Shown piece by piece: positions 9,040 to 18,943 of a stretch of DNA of 64,000 nucleotides (positions within the stretch are counted from its first letter, which is position 1; every line of letters begins with the position of its first letter). The translations under genes and the position numbers were made by a program. The stretch lies in NCBI GenBank assembly GCA_011525695.1, contig WYBX01000138.1, positions 1-64,000 on the forward strand, read 5' to 3'. The notes under the pieces are model-generated. The model was given only the letters and a program-made list of their open reading frames with translations. It had not been told where the DNA came from and searched no databases. The DNA comes from Verrucomicrobiia bacterium (GTDB taxonomy: Bacteria; Verrucomicrobiota; Verrucomicrobiia; Opitutales; Opitutaceae).

Positions 9040-10359
9040 CTATTTGAGGTACCCCGCCTGCTTCATGGCCCGCAGCGTGGTCGCCTGGCCTGCCCGGAGC
9101 GCCTGCTCGACCGTCATCTGGCCGGCCAGGGCGCCGGCGATCGACTGGCCGACCACTGTCCCGAAGGACTGGAATTCGGGAATGCCGACGAATTGGATCC
9201 CCTGATACGGAACGGGGTCGCGCGTCGGCCGCGTGGGATCCGCCGTCTCCATCGCGTGCAGCGTGACGCTGGCAAACGGAGCCGCCTGCTGGTAGGCCGG
9301 GTTGGCGTAGGTCGAGCGCCGCGTCCCCGGCGGCACCGCGGCCCAGCCGGCGTGGGCCGCAACCGCCCGGATGTACTCCTGCGACGTGGCCCAGAGCGCA
9401 AATTCCCGGGCGGCCTCCGGCGACCTGGCCGCGGTTGGAATCGCGAACGCCCAAGCCCAAAGCCAGTGGGAGCCGCGCGGGGTCACAGCCACCGGCGCGG
9501 GTGCGAATGCGACCTTGTCCACGACCTGCGATTCATGCGCGTCAAAGAGCGGCCCCGCCCCATAGGTGGAATCAATCCACATCGCGGCCCGGCCGCTGGC
9601 AAAGAGCGTGAGGTTCTCGTTGAAGCCGTTGGCGGTCGCCCCGGGCGGACCATACTCCCGGAGCAAGTCGACGTAGAACCGAATGGCCGCCTGCCACTCG
9701 GCCGAGTCGAGTTGCGGCCGCCACTGCTGGTCAAACCAGGCGCCGCCGAAGGTGTTCACGAGCGTGCTGACATAGGCCATGTTCTCGCCCCAGCCCGGCT
9801 TGCCGCGCAGCGTGATGCCATGGATCCCGGCGGCTTTGTCGGTCAGCGCCGCCGCGAACCGCCGGATGTCGTCATAAGTCGGCTGCTCCGGCATCGTGAG
9901 CCCCTTCTGGGCGAAGAGATCCTTCCGGTACATCAGCATGGAACTCTCGCCGTAAAATGGCAGGGCGTAGAGTTTCCCCTCGTGGGAGAGCCCGTCGCGC
10001 AACGACTGGAAGACATCGTCGAGGTCATAGCTGGCCGGGAAGTCCCGCAGCTCGCGTAGCCAGCCGCGCCGGGCAAACAGCGGGGCTTCATACATCCCGA
10101 GAAAGACGAGATCGAACTGCCCGCTGCCCGTCGCGATGTCCGTGGTCACCCGCTGGCGCAGGACGTTTTCCTCCACCACCACCCAGCTCAGCCGGATGTC
10201 CGGATGCTGCTCCTCGAACCGCGTCGAGAGTGCCTTCAACTCGATCATCGCGGGGTTGTTGACGGCTGCGATCGTGATCCTGGTCGCCGCCGGCGCCTGG
10301 TGCCCGGTCGCGGCACCCAGCAGCCCAATTGCGAGACCGAACAAAATGCGTGAGTTCAT
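9040..10359 (-). CDS. ABC transporter substrate-binding protein, sugar/polyol type
   Basis: A 439-residue solute-binding protein of the extracellular sugar-binding family. A Sec signal peptide is seen at MNSRILFGLAIGLLGAATG with a likely cleavage near the Ala-Pro-Ala-Ala stretch around residue 25. The mature protein has the usual two-lobed pattern (TRFEEQHPDIRLSWV, LVFLGMYEAPLF, AMWIDSTYGAG). The start at 10359 is preceded by a GAGGAG element about 11 bases away; longer upstream readings run into the tRNA-Ser gene and are wrong. It is the first gene of the importer operon and should capture the polyol in the periplasm. Confidence 0.9.
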   Translation of the reverse strand: MNSRILFGLAIGLLGAATGHQAPAATRITIAAVNNPAMIELKALSTRFEEQHPDIRLSWVVVEENVLRQRVTTDIATGSGQFDLVFLGMYEAPLFARRGWLRELRDFPASYDLDDVFQSLRDGLSHEGKLYALPFYGESSMLMYRKDLFAQKGLTMPEQPTYDDIRRFAAALTDKAAGIHGITLRGKPGWGENMAYVSTLVNTFGGAWFDQQWRPQLDSAEWQAAIRFYVDLLREYGPPGATANGFNENLTLFASGRAAMWIDSTYGAGPLFDAHESQVVDKVAFAPAPVAVTPRGSHWLWAWAFAIPTAARSPEAAREFALWATSQEYIRAVAAHAGWAAVPPGTRRSTYANPAYQQAAPFASVTLHAMETADPTRPTRDPVPYQGIQFVGIPEFQSFGTVVGQSIAGALAGQMTVEQALRAGQATTLRAMKQAGYLK

Positions 10360-10456
10360 GCCAGCGGAATCTCCTCGGCCGCAGCGCCATCGGCAGCGGA
10401 CGGCCAGCGCGATGAAACACACGAAACGCGCCCTGCGCCGAGACAATTCAGAAGGC

Positions 10457-10550
10457 TGGCGGAGAGAGGGGGATTCGAACCCCCGGTAGGGATTTAAACC
10501 CCTACAACGGTTTAGCAAACCGCCGCTTTCGACCACTCAGCCATCTCTCC
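10457..10550 (-). tRNA. tRNA-Ser (GCU anticodon)
   Basis: On the minus strand the acceptor stem GGAGAGA (from 10550) pairs with TCTCTCC (10467-10461). It is followed by discriminator G and an encoded CCA (10459-10457). The anticodon loop reads TTTGCTAAA, giving anticodon GCU for serine codons AGC and AGU. The T-arm GGGGGTTCGAATCCCCC and a long variable arm pairing GTAGGG with CCCTAC are typical of class II tRNA-Ser. Total length is 94 with CCA. It lies between the RND pump gene and the polyol-binding-protein gene. Confidence 0.96.
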
Positions 10551-10601
10551 GAATCAGGTCCGCGAGCGAAGCGCTGTACTTCCAAAGTGCAAGGACGGAT
10601 T

Positions 10602-13600
10602 TCACGACGGCGGTGCCGCCGGCTGGGGAACCTCCGCTCCGAGGACCTCCCGATCGATTTCCGCCGCCCGCACCAGCCCGTAGGCACTCGACTTCCCGGT
10701 CAGCTTCACGCTCAGCCGGTCCATCATGATGTACACGATCGGCACCACGAACAGCGTCAGGAACGTCGCCATCGCCAGCCCGCCCACCACGACGATGCCC
10801 ATCGGGTTTCGCGTTTCCGAACCGGGTCCCGAAGCGAACGCAATCGGAGCCGCACCCAGGATCGTCGAAATCGAGGTCATCAGGATTGGCCGAAACCTCA
10901 GGACCGACGCCTCGTAGGCGGCGTCAAACGCATTACGGCCCTGGATTTGGAGCTGGTTCGCGAACTCCACGATCAGGATGCCGTTCTTCGCGACCATCCC
11001 GATCAGCAGGATGAGCCCAAATCGGGAAAAGATGTTGTCGGTGAGCGTCGTCCCGAAGAACCGGCTGGAATAGAGCACAATCAAACCACCCGAAATCGCG
11101 AGAAAGATGCCGGTGAAGATCGTGATCGGGTGGATCCACGATTCGAACTGGGCCGCCAGCACTAGGAACGTGAAAAGCAGCGCCAGCCCGAACAGCATGT
11201 AGGTGTCGCGGGCGCTCTCGACGAATTCCCGCGACTCGCCATCCCACGTGAACGCGTATCCGGGCGGCATCAGCGGCCGGCATTCCGTGGTCAGAAACTT
11301 CACCGCATCCCCAATCGTCACTCCCCGTCCCAGCTGCGCCGAGACCGTCACCGAACGCAGCCGGTTGAAATGCGGATAGCTCTCCGGCACGACGCTCTCC
11401 TCATAATCCACGAGGTTGCTAATCTGGATCAGCGACCCATTCGCGGCCCGGACATAGAGCCGGCCCAGATCCGACGGCTTCGTGCGATTCGCATCCTCAA
11501 TCTGCACCATGACGTCGTACTGCTGGTTTCCCCGCTGGAACTGGGTCACCCGCCTGCCCCCGAGCAGCGTCTCGAGCGTCCCCGCCACCTCGGAAATCGG
11601 CACCCCGAGATCCGCCGCCTTCGCCCGATCGATCCGCACGTCGAGCTGCGGCTTCGTCGGCGAAGGATCGATTCGTGCCGTGAGGAACAGGCTGCTGCCG
11701 CGAATGATCTCCAGCACCTGCTGCCCCATCTCCTGCAACCGATCAAAATCGCTGCCCTGAAGGACCATCTGCACGCCGGAACCCAGAGAACTCCTCCGGC
11801 CGCCGAACGCCCGGATCGACGACGCGGTCGCCTGGCCCCCCGTGATCTCCGTGCGCACCTTCTCGCGGAGCTCATCCACGATTTCCTGCGTCGTCCGCGT
11901 CCGCTCCTCCCAGGGCACGAGCGTCGCCGAGATAAATCCGCGGCCGGATCCGCTGCGGTGGTAGGTGCGCTCGATCTCGGGGATCGCCATCACCAGGGCC
12001 TCCATCTGCCGGGTGTACGTGACGGCGTACTCGGGAGTCGCGCCGACGGGCGGGACGAAACTCAGATAGAAATGCCCCCGATCCTCCGCCGGCGTCAGCT
12101 CCTGCTGCAGCTTCGTGTAAAGGTACGGCCCGGCGATGGCGAATGCCGCCGAAACCGCCAGCACCACCCAGCGCCATTTGAGCGCCGCGGCGAGCAGCCG
12201 CTCGAACCCCGCGTTGAACCACACGAAAAACGGCTCGGTCCGCCGGTAGAACCAGCCGTGGCGCGACCTCCCTCCACTGGTCTTCGCCCGCAGGATTCGC
12301 GAGGACAGCATGGGAGAGAACGTCAGCGCCACACAGCATGACACCAGTACGGTCAGGGCGAGCGTGATCCCGAATTCATAGAACAGCCGGCCGGTCCGCC
12401 CCGTTTGGAACGCCACGGGAACGAAAACCGCCACCAAGGTGAGCGTCGTGGCAATGATGGCAAAGGCCACCTGGCGTGCGCCGAAGATCGCGGCATGGAT
12501 CGGCGACTCGCCCTCCTCCACGCGGCGATAAATGTTCTCCAGCATCACGATCGCGTCGTCGACGACCAGGCCCACGGCCAGCACCAGCGCCAGCAGGGTG
12601 AGGCTGTTGATGGTGAAATCGAGCGCATGCATCAGGGCGAACGCGCCGATCAGCGAAACGGGAATCGCAACCAGCGGGACCATTGTCGCCCGCCAGTCGC
12701 GCAGGAACAGGAAGATCATCAGGATCACCAGGGCACCCGCCTCCCACAACGTCCGGTACACCTCCCGCACGGAACGTTCCACGAAGAGGCTGTAGTCGGT
12801 GGAAATCTGAATCTCCACCCCCTCGGGCATCTCGGCCTGGAGGATCGGAATCAGCGCCTTGGCCGCCTCGGCCACGTCAAGCATGTTGGCCTTCGACTGG
12901 CGCTGGACCTCGATGCTGACCGCCTGACGCCCGCGAAAATACGTGTACTCCCGGATGTCGCGTGCGCCGAGCTCGACCCGCCCGATGTCGCGGAATCGAA
13001 CCTGGTAGCCGTTTCGCGATGCCACGATGAGCTCCTCGAACTCGTGCGGCTCATCCATCCGGCTGCGCAGCTTGACGGGAAACTCGCGGGCGATGGCCTC
13101 AATCCGCCCGCCGGGCAAATCGACGTTCTGCTGCCGCAGCGCGCGCTCCACGTCCGCCACGGTCAGATCATGGGCCGCCAGCTTGGTGGCATCGACCCAC
13201 AGCCGCATGGCATAACTTGCGCCGCGCAGTTCGATCGTCGCCACACCGGGGATCGTCTGCAGCCGCTGCACCGCGAGCCGATCGACGAGTTCGGTGAGTT
13301 CCAGCCGGCTGTGCCGATCGGAGCTGAACGACAACCGGATCACCGGGTCGGCCTCCGAATCCGCCTTCGAAATCTGCGGATCGTCGATCTCGGGCGGCAG
13401 CTGCCGTCGCACCCGGGCCACCTTGTCGCGGACATCGTTCGCCGCTTCATCGATGTTCCGGTTCACGTCGAACTCGAGCGTGATATAACAGCTCTCCTCC
13501 CGTGACGAGGACCGGATCACGAGCAGCCCGTCGATCGCGGCGACCTCCTCCTCGATCACCTCCGTGATCCTCGATTCGACCACCTCCGCCGAGGCGCCCC

Positions 13601-13754
13601 GGTAGCTGGCCGAGATGGTGATGACCGGCGAATCCGTGTCCGGATACTCCCGCACCGGTATACGGCTGAACGCGATGACCCCGATGATCACGATCAGGAT
13701 CATCCCCACGAGGCAAACGACCGGCCGCTTGATGGAAACGTCGGAGAGCAGCAT
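10602..13754 (-). CDS. RND efflux pump inner-membrane transporter (AcrB/MexB-like)
   Basis: A 1050-residue HAE1-type RND transporter that exports hydrophobic compounds using the proton gradient. It starts MLLSDVSIKRPV and shows twelve membrane segments with two large periplasmic loops. The proton-relay aspartates are in VGLVVDDAIVMLENIYRR (TM4). The ATG at 13754 is preceded at 5 bases by AGGAG. A GTG at 13760 overlaps the adaptor stop codon as GTGA and is an alternative start. It is coupled to the adaptor gene 13757-14923; no outer-membrane TolC-like gene is in the window. Confidence 0.93.
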   Translation of the reverse strand: MLLSDVSIKRPVVCLVGMILIVIIGVIAFSRIPVREYPDTDSPVITISASYRGASAEVVESRITEVIEEEVAAIDGLLVIRSSSREESCYITLEFDVNRNIDEAANDVRDKVARVRRQLPPEIDDPQISKADSEADPVIRLSFSSDRHSRLELTELVDRLAVQRLQTIPGVATIELRGASYAMRLWVDATKLAAHDLTVADVERALRQQNVDLPGGRIEAIAREFPVKLRSRMDEPHEFEELIVASRNGYQVRFRDIGRVELGARDIREYTYFRGRQAVSIEVQRQSKANMLDVAEAAKALIPILQAEMPEGVEIQISTDYSLFVERSVREVYRTLWEAGALVILMIFLFLRDWRATMVPLVAIPVSLIGAFALMHALDFTINSLTLLALVLAVGLVVDDAIVMLENIYRRVEEGESPIHAAIFGARQVAFAIIATTLTLVAVFVPVAFQTGRTGRLFYEFGITLALTVLVSCCVALTFSPMLSSRILRAKTSGGRSRHGWFYRRTEPFFVWFNAGFERLLAAALKWRWVVLAVSAAFAIAGPYLYTKLQQELTPAEDRGHFYLSFVPPVGATPEYAVTYTRQMEALVMAIPEIERTYHRSGSGRGFISATLVPWEERTRTTQEIVDELREKVRTEITGGQATASSIRAFGGRRSSLGSGVQMVLQGSDFDRLQEMGQQVLEIIRGSSLFLTARIDPSPTKPQLDVRIDRAKAADLGVPISEVAGTLETLLGGRRVTQFQRGNQQYDVMVQIEDANRTKPSDLGRLYVRAANGSLIQISNLVDYEESVVPESYPHFNRLRSVTVSAQLGRGVTIGDAVKFLTTECRPLMPPGYAFTWDGESREFVESARDTYMLFGLALLFTFLVLAAQFESWIHPITIFTGIFLAISGGLIVLYSSRFFGTTLTDNIFSRFGLILLIGMVAKNGILIVEFANQLQIQGRNAFDAAYEASVLRFRPILMTSISTILGAAPIAFASGPGSETRNPMGIVVVGGLAMATFLTLFVVPIVYIMMDRLSVKLTGKSSAYGLVRAAEIDREVLGAEVPQPAAPPS

Positions 13755-13756
13755 GG

Positions 13757-14923
13757 TCACTCCTCGAGCCTAAACTCCTCCCGCAGCGGCCGCGGATCCA
13801 GCCGGCCGCCCTGGAACAGCTGCAGCGACCCCACGCCCGCCCCCACCACGATGTCCTCCTCGCTCAGGCTCCCGCGCACCGGCGTCACCTGGACGAGCCC
13901 GCGCGTCCGCATGCCCAGGATGACGGGGACGAATTCCGCCACCTGTTCACCCCGCTGTTCGCGAACCAGCACCAGTTGCGGCCCCCGCTGGTCCACGAGG
14001 ATTGCCCCCTCCGGCACGGTCAGGACGCCCTGCTTGACCTCGAGAACCAGCTCGATCGTCACGAAAGTTCCCGGCCGAAGCATGTCGGGCGGATTCTCCA
14101 GGTAGCCCTTCACCTCGGTGGAGCGGGTGTTCCGATCCGCCACGGAATTCACGAAATACACCTCGCCACCGACCGGTTTCAGGCTGTCCATCACGTTCGA
14201 CTTGACCGCAAAGGGCGAGCCGGGCCGCACCTTCGAGATGTAGCGCTCCGGCACCTGAAACTCCACCTTGAGCCGGCTGAGATCGGAAATCGTGGTGATC
14301 ACCGTCGAGGTGTTCACATAGTCGCCAACCGACACGGTCCGGCTGGCGGCAACCCCGTCAAAGGGCGCCTCGACCCTTGTCCTCTGCAGCCTTACCGCGA
14401 GCATCGCTAGCTCCGCCTTCGCCGCCGTGAACTCGCTACGCGCGCGATCGACGTCCGCCTGCGTGTTGGACTGGGTCTGCCGGAGGTTTTCCGCACGCTC
14501 GAGATTGAGCCGGGAGAGGTCGTGCTTGGCCTGGGTCTGCGCCAGCTGGGCCTGCAGCTCGGAATCATCGATCTGGAGCAGCAGATCGCCCTTCTTCACC
14601 CGCTGCCCCTCCTCGAAATGGATCGAGCGGATCAGCCCGCTCATTTCGGGCCGGATGGCCGCGGATTCATTGGGTGCAATCGAGCCGACGACGCTCAGCG
14701 TCTCGGCCAGATCGCGCCGCTGGACGGGTATCACCTCCACCGCCTGGGCAGGCCGGCCACCACTGCCGGTGCGCTCACGGCCGCCCTCGCGATCCTTGGC
14801 CGGCGCCGCCGGGCGTGCCGCGGTTTGCGGAGGCCCACCCTCAGTCGGGGTTTCGTGGTCGGAGCAACCAGCAGCGACCGCGACGGCAATGAAACCCAAA
14901 TGGAGCAAACGAATCCGTGGCAT
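13757..14923 (-). CDS. RND periplasmic adaptor lipoprotein (AcrA/HlyD family)
   Basis: A 388-residue membrane-fusion protein. The signal peptide ends in a lipobox with Cys at residue 20 (AVAAGC), so it is probably lipid-anchored. A lipoyl/barrel-sandwich half (MSGLIRSIHFEEGQRVKKGDLLLQID), an alpha-hairpin (about residues 120-170) and the second lipoyl half (VEAPFDGVAASRTVSVGDYV) follow in the usual order. I chose ATG 14923 because the lipoprotein signal starts there; an upstream ATG at 15055 gives a non-signal leader. It is the first gene of the two-gene efflux operon. Confidence 0.92.
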   Translation of the reverse strand: MPRIRLLHLGFIAVAVAAGCSDHETPTEGGPPQTAARPAAPAKDREGGRERTGSGGRPAQAVEVIPVQRRDLAETLSVVGSIAPNESAAIRPEMSGLIRSIHFEEGQRVKKGDLLLQIDDSELQAQLAQTQAKHDLSRLNLERAENLRQTQSNTQADVDRARSEFTAAKAELAMLAVRLQRTRVEAPFDGVAASRTVSVGDYVNTSTVITTISDLSRLKVEFQVPERYISKVRPGSPFAVKSNVMDSLKPVGGEVYFVNSVADRNTRSTEVKGYLENPPDMLRPGTFVTIELVLEVKQGVLTVPEGAILVDQRGPQLVLVREQRGEQVAEFVPVILGMRTRGLVQVTPVRGSLSEEDIVVGAGVGSLQLFQGGRLDPRPLREEFRLEE

Positions 14924-15023
14924 TTGAAATGGCGCAGCCGCAACCAGCGTGCGCGACGGCAAGACGCACCACCGGCGGCTCCGTTGCGCGGGGGCGACAA
15001 GATTCACGGAACGCCCCCGGGAA

Positions 15024-15404
15024 TCATCCCGTGAGTTTGCCGTAGGCCGCAGCATCGAGCAACCCGGTCGCCGTCCCGTCCTCCGGCTTCAGCTTCAGCA
15101 TCCAGCCGTCCCCATACGGGGAGCGGTTCACCGTCTCCGGTGCGGATTCCAGCACCGTGTTTACCGCCACGACGGTGCCGGATATCGGTGCGTACAAATC
15201 GCTCGCCGCCTTGACCGACTCGACCACCCCAAACGTCTCGCCGGCCTTCAGTTTCGCGCCCACCTTGGGCACCTGCACAAAGGTGATGTCGCCGAGCGAA
15301 TTCTGGGCGTAATCCGTGATGCCAATGGTAACGGAGCCGTCGCTCTCGCGCTTCAGCCATTCATGGGATTTCGCGTACTGCAGGTCCGGGGGAATGTTGC
15401 TCAT
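15024..15404 (-). CDS. gcvH: Glycine cleavage system H protein
   Basis: A 126-residue lipoyl carrier protein that shuttles the aminomethyl group between the P, T and L proteins of glycine cleavage. The lipoylation site is Lys65 in VVESVKAASDLYAP. The protein starts MSNIPPDLQYAKSHEWL and has normal length. It follows gcvT by 72 bases on the same strand. gcvP is not in the window. Methylene-tetrahydrofolate produced here joins the same C1 pool as the methyl-transfer operon at 19860-30158. Confidence 0.96.
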   Translation of the reverse strand: MSNIPPDLQYAKSHEWLKRESDGSVTIGITDYAQNSLGDITFVQVPKVGAKLKAGETFGVVESVKAASDLYAPISGTVVAVNTVLESAPETVNRSPYGDGWMLKLKPEDGTATGLLDAAAYGKLTG

Positions 15405-15476
15405 GGCAAAGGGGGTTAGGAGCGGGATTTTTGCTGCAATCTCAAGTCTTCTGTTCACGCCGCGGCGCCGGCCCGG

Positions 15477-16586
15477 TCATCCGCCGGATCCTTTCCGCAG
15501 TTCGACCAGGGGCGGTTTGACCACCTGCAGCGCGATGATCTCGCCGCGGAGGTCGACTTTGAGCGGCCCGCTCGCGGCGGGTGCCGCCACGATCGCCGAG
15601 CCAATGGACTCGTTGAGAATCGGCGACAGCGTCCCTGAGACCACCCGGCCAATCACGCTGTCAGTGCCGTCGAGCACGGGCGTCTCGGGTCGAACGATCC
15701 GTCGACTACCCGTCCGGAAGAAAACAACTTTGCGCGCACCACCGTCGCGTTTCTCCGCCAGCAACGCCTCCCGGCCGACAAAGTCCACGCCCTTGTCGAG
15801 CTTTACCGTCCAGCCGAGTCCGGCCGTCAGCGGCGAGATATCAGCCGTGATCTCATGGCCATAGAGCGGGTATCCCGCTTCCAGCCGCAGGCTGTCCCGC
15901 GCGCCCAGCCCGGCGAGTTCAAGCCCGCGGGGACGCCCCGCTTCCAGCAAGGCCGTGGCCAGCGCCAGCGCATCGCCGGGCCGGTGGTACAGTTCAAAGC
16001 CGTCCTCACCCGTATAGCCGGTGCGGCTCACCAGGCAGCGAATCCCCGCCACGGCCGCCTCGGTGAAATGATAATATTTCAGCGGCCCCAGATCGGCATC
16101 GGTCAGCGCCTGCACAATTCCCGCCGCCAGCGGACCCTGGACCGCGAGCAGGGCGTAATCGGCGCTCCGATCCGTCACGGTCACATCGAAGTCCGACACC
16201 TGACCCCGAATCCACGCCAGATCCTGGTCGATGTTGCCCGCGTTGATGCACAGCAGGTAGTCCTCCGCGCCCCGCTGGTAAACCAAGAGATCGTCGACCA
16301 CTCCCCCGCCCGGATAACACATCGGCGTGTAAAGCACGCGACCGGGGTGCAGCCGCGAAACGTCGTTCGTGACGAAGTGATTCAGAAAGGCCCCGGCGGC
16401 GGGCCCCTGGACGTCGACCTCACCCATGTGGCTGACGTCGAACAGCCCCGCTGCCCGCCGCACCGCCCGGTGCTCCTCGAGGATACTGCGGTACTGGACG
16501 GGCATCTCCCAGCCGGCGAAGTCGACCAGCCGGGCGCCGTTGGCCGCATGAAAATCGCGCAACGGCGTACGCTTGAGCTCGCTCAT
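15477..16586 (-). CDS. gcvT: Glycine cleavage T protein (aminomethyltransferase)
   Basis: A 369-residue tetrahydrofolate-dependent aminomethyltransferase that releases ammonia and forms methylene-tetrahydrofolate from the lipoyl-bound intermediate. Family hallmarks include the opening TPLRDFHAANGARLVDFAGWEMPVQY, GLFDVSHMGEVDVQG, GYTGEDGFELY and the C-terminal GRVVSGTLSPILNESIG. Length is normal. It is the first gene of gcvT-gcvH. No glycine riboswitch could be recognised in the 184 bases upstream. Confidence 0.96.
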   Translation of the reverse strand: MSELKRTPLRDFHAANGARLVDFAGWEMPVQYRSILEEHRAVRRAAGLFDVSHMGEVDVQGPAAGAFLNHFVTNDVSRLHPGRVLYTPMCYPGGGVVDDLLVYQRGAEDYLLCINAGNIDQDLAWIRGQVSDFDVTVTDRSADYALLAVQGPLAAGIVQALTDADLGPLKYYHFTEAAVAGIRCLVSRTGYTGEDGFELYHRPGDALALATALLEAGRPRGLELAGLGARDSLRLEAGYPLYGHEITADISPLTAGLGWTVKLDKGVDFVGREALLAEKRDGGARKVVFFRTGSRRIVRPETPVLDGTDSVIGRVVSGTLSPILNESIGSAIVAAPAASGPLKVDLRGEIIALQVVKPPLVELRKGSGG

Positions 16587-16664
16587 GGCGGGAGAATACG
16601 AAGGCCCTTCGACCGGTTGAAAGTTGAAACTGCGTCAGCCCGGCAGGATTTTCGCACTCGCCCG

Positions 16665-16711
16665 TCCGCGCAGCGGACACTTGACGAGGCGCCGGGCTCC
16701 CTCACCCGGCT
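16665..16711 (-). terminator. Two small GC hairpins between isomerase-like gene and gcvT
   Basis: Two short inverted repeats lie in the 184-base gap: GCCGGG/CCCGGC (16692-16697 and 16706-16711, 8-base loop) and GTCCGC-GCA-GCGGAC (16665-16679). Neither has a T-run, so this is at best a weak or Rho-assisted terminator of the upstream gene. Confidence 0.3.
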
Positions 16712-16770
16712 GCCACAGGAAGTCCGCAATGTCCCCGCCCATCAACCGGTCGCGATGAACCAGCGCCTCG

Positions 16771-17646
16771 TTACACCTCGCACAGTTTCATCATCTTCTC
16801 GAGCGTCGGCAGCGCGTCCTTCGTTGGCGTGTACTCGTGGGAGACATAGCCCTGGTAGCCAAGATCGGCGATTGCCCGGCAGATCGCGGGATAATTCAGC
16901 TCCTGCGTCTCGTCGAATTCATGCCGGCCGGGATTCCCCGCCGTGTGGATGTGCCCGATGTACCCGATGTTTTCGCGAATCGTCCGGATCACATCCCCTT
17001 CCATGATCTGCATGTGGTAGATGTCGTACAGCAGCTTGACCCGGGGCGAATCGACGCGCCGGCACAGCTCGACGCCCCATGAAGTCCGGTCGCACATGTA
17101 CCCGGGGTGGTTCACCTTGCTGTTCAGCAGTTCCATGCAGAGCGTCACGCCGGAATCCTCGGCCTGAGCCGAGACCCGCCTGAGGAACGACACGCAATTG
17201 TCCATTCCCTCCTCGTCGCTGATCCCGGCGCGGTCGCCGGCGAGCACGATCACATTGGGGGCCTGGGCCGCGGCGGCGTCCTTGATTGCCGCCCGCATCT
17301 TGCCCTCGATTTCGGCATGATGTTGGGGGTCGTTGATCCCGGCTTTGATCGCACTCCCGCCGGGAACCATCGTGGGCACCAGTCCGTGTTCCTTCAACGC
17401 GGGGAACGCCTCGGGTCCGACCAGATCGATCCCGTGCGCACCCAGTCGGGCGGCTTCACGACACATGACCGCGACGTCGGTCGTGAACCCCCGGAAGACC
17501 CCGCGGCAGACGCCCTGCTTGAGCCGGCCGGCGCGTTTTGGTGCGGCGGGCGCAGCGAGGCTCTGGCTGCCCAGCAGCGAAACCGCGCCGGCGGCTCCGA
17601 GACGGGCGATGAATTCACGACGGTGAAGCGAAGACGGAGTTTTCAT
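16771..17646 (-). CDS. Tat-exported TIM-barrel isomerase-like protein (hydroxypyruvate isomerase family)
   Basis: A 291-residue protein with a Tat-type signal (HRREFIARLGAAGAVSLLG) followed by a xylose-isomerase-like TIM barrel. Barrel metal-site residues are visible in CMELLNSKVNHPGY (Glu, Asn, His), LLYDIYHMQIMEGD (Asp, His) and SHEYTP (His, Glu). These match the hydroxypyruvate isomerase (Hyi)/sugar phosphate epimerase family. The true substrate is unknown; exported homologues are common in Verrucomicrobia and Planctomycetes. The ATG at 17646 directly precedes the signal. It is divergent from the aldo/keto reductase at 17918, and the 271-base region between holds no gene. Confidence 0.8.
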   Translation of the reverse strand: MKTPSSLHRREFIARLGAAGAVSLLGSQSLAAPAAPKRAGRLKQGVCRGVFRGFTTDVAVMCREAARLGAHGIDLVGPEAFPALKEHGLVPTMVPGGSAIKAGINDPQHHAEIEGKMRAAIKDAAAAQAPNVIVLAGDRAGISDEEGMDNCVSFLRRVSAQAEDSGVTLCMELLNSKVNHPGYMCDRTSWGVELCRRVDSPRVKLLYDIYHMQIMEGDVIRTIRENIGYIGHIHTAGNPGRHEFDETQELNYPAICRAIADLGYQGYVSHEYTPTKDALPTLEKMMKLCEV

Positions 17647-17917
17647 GGGGACTGGCTGAAATGGCGGGCGGCGAGATAGCCGCCGCATGCCGCGAGGCTG
17701 CGCGATGGGGGTTGGCGGCGCCAGTCTCCGGACTGGTCGCATTTTGCGGAAGTTCGCGCACGCGTTGGCCAGGCCCTGCCACCCGGCAGCCGGGATGGCC
17801 GGACCGCAATTGCCGCAGGCGGGACGGCCGACACCCCCTGTCCTTCGGCTTGAAATGCGTCTGGACCAACCTCTCGGCGGGATTGCGCCCGAGGATGCCG
17901 GCCACCAGGATCGTTCC

Positions 17918-18928
17918 ATGAAACGACGCGATTTCCTGGCGACACTCACGGCGTCGACGGCGGCGGTGCTGGCCGCCTCCGGTCAGTCCGCTGCGGATAC
18001 ACGCGATGCGCTGGGCCGGGTGCTGCCCCGCCGGCTCCTTGGCCGGACTGGGGTGCGCGTCACGATGCTGGGCGTGGGCGGTTATCACGTGGGCTGGACC
18101 ACCGAGCGGGACGCCCAGGCCGTGATCGAGACGGCGCTCGAGGGCGGAGTCCGGTTTTTCGATACGGCCGAATCGTACCAGCGCGGGGAGAGCGAGCGCC
18201 GCTACGGCCGGTTCCTGGTGCCGAAGTACCGGGATCACGTCTTCCTGATGACGAAGTCGACGGCGAAGACCGCCGCGGAACTGCGCCAGCATCTGGCGGA
18301 CTCGCTGGAGCGGCTGGGGACGGATCACCTGGACCTCTGGCAGATCCACAGCCTAAGCAGCCCGGAGGACGTGGACGAGCGGCTGGCCAACGGCGTGCTC
18401 GATGTGCTGGCCGAGGCGAAGGCGCAGAGGAAGGTGCGCTTCGTGGGATTCACGGGGCACAGCAATCCCGAGGCGCATCTGCGAATGCTGGAGAGGACGC
18501 GCGAAAGCCGGCCGTTCGACACCTGCCAGATGCCGGTGAACGTGATCGATCCCAGCTTCCACAGTTTCACGGGCCAGGTGATCCCCGAACTTCAGCGCCA
18601 GAACATCGCATTGCTCGCCATGAAGACGCTGGCCGACGGCCGGTTCTTCAACCTGAAGCGGCAGGTGGATCGCGTCGTCTGGGAGACGGCGCAGCCATTG
18701 GTCCCGGGCCGGATGAGCGTTGCCGACGCGCTGAATTTTGCGTGGTCGCTGCCCATCAGCGTGCTGATCACCGGCGCGGAAAATGCGGAGCTGATGCGGG
18801 AAAAGATCCAGCTGGCCGGCGCCTTTTCCGCCCTGACCGCCGGTGAGCGCGAGCGGCTGGTCGCGCAGGCGGCCGGCTTCGCCGACGGCAAGGTCGAGTA
18901 TTACAAACGGCCGGTGCAGTCCGGCTGA
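17918..18928 (+). CDS. Tat-exported aldo/keto reductase
   Basis: A 336-residue NAD(P)-dependent oxidoreductase with a Tat signal (MKRRDFLATLTAS). The AKR catalytic tetrad is seen as Asp and Tyr in FFDTAESY, Lys in LMTKST and His in WQIHSL. The C-terminal part is shorter in the cofactor-phosphate region than in classic AKRs. The ATG at 17918 begins the twin-arginine motif. It is divergent from the isomerase-like gene and convergent with the AraC-type regulator (15-base gap). The substrate is unknown, perhaps a carbohydrate aldehyde. Confidence 0.85.
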   Translation: MKRRDFLATLTASTAAVLAASGQSAADTRDALGRVLPRRLLGRTGVRVTMLGVGGYHVGWTTERDAQAVIETALEGGVRFFDTAESYQRGESERRYGRFLVPKYRDHVFLMTKSTAKTAAELRQHLADSLERLGTDHLDLWQIHSLSSPEDVDERLANGVLDVLAEAKAQRKVRFVGFTGHSNPEAHLRMLERTRESRPFDTCQMPVNVIDPSFHSFTGQVIPELQRQNIALLAMKTLADGRFFNLKRQVDRVVWETAQPLVPGRMSVADALNFAWSLPISVLITGAENAELMREKIQLAGAFSALTAGERERLVAQAAGFADGKVEYYKRPVQSG

Positions 18929-18943
18929 GCACGGGGAACCCGA

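Noticed and set aside
9040..10536. A 498-residue binding protein starting upstream
   Set aside because: The extra leader is antisense-like translation through the tRNA-Ser gene; a proper signal peptide starts at 10359.
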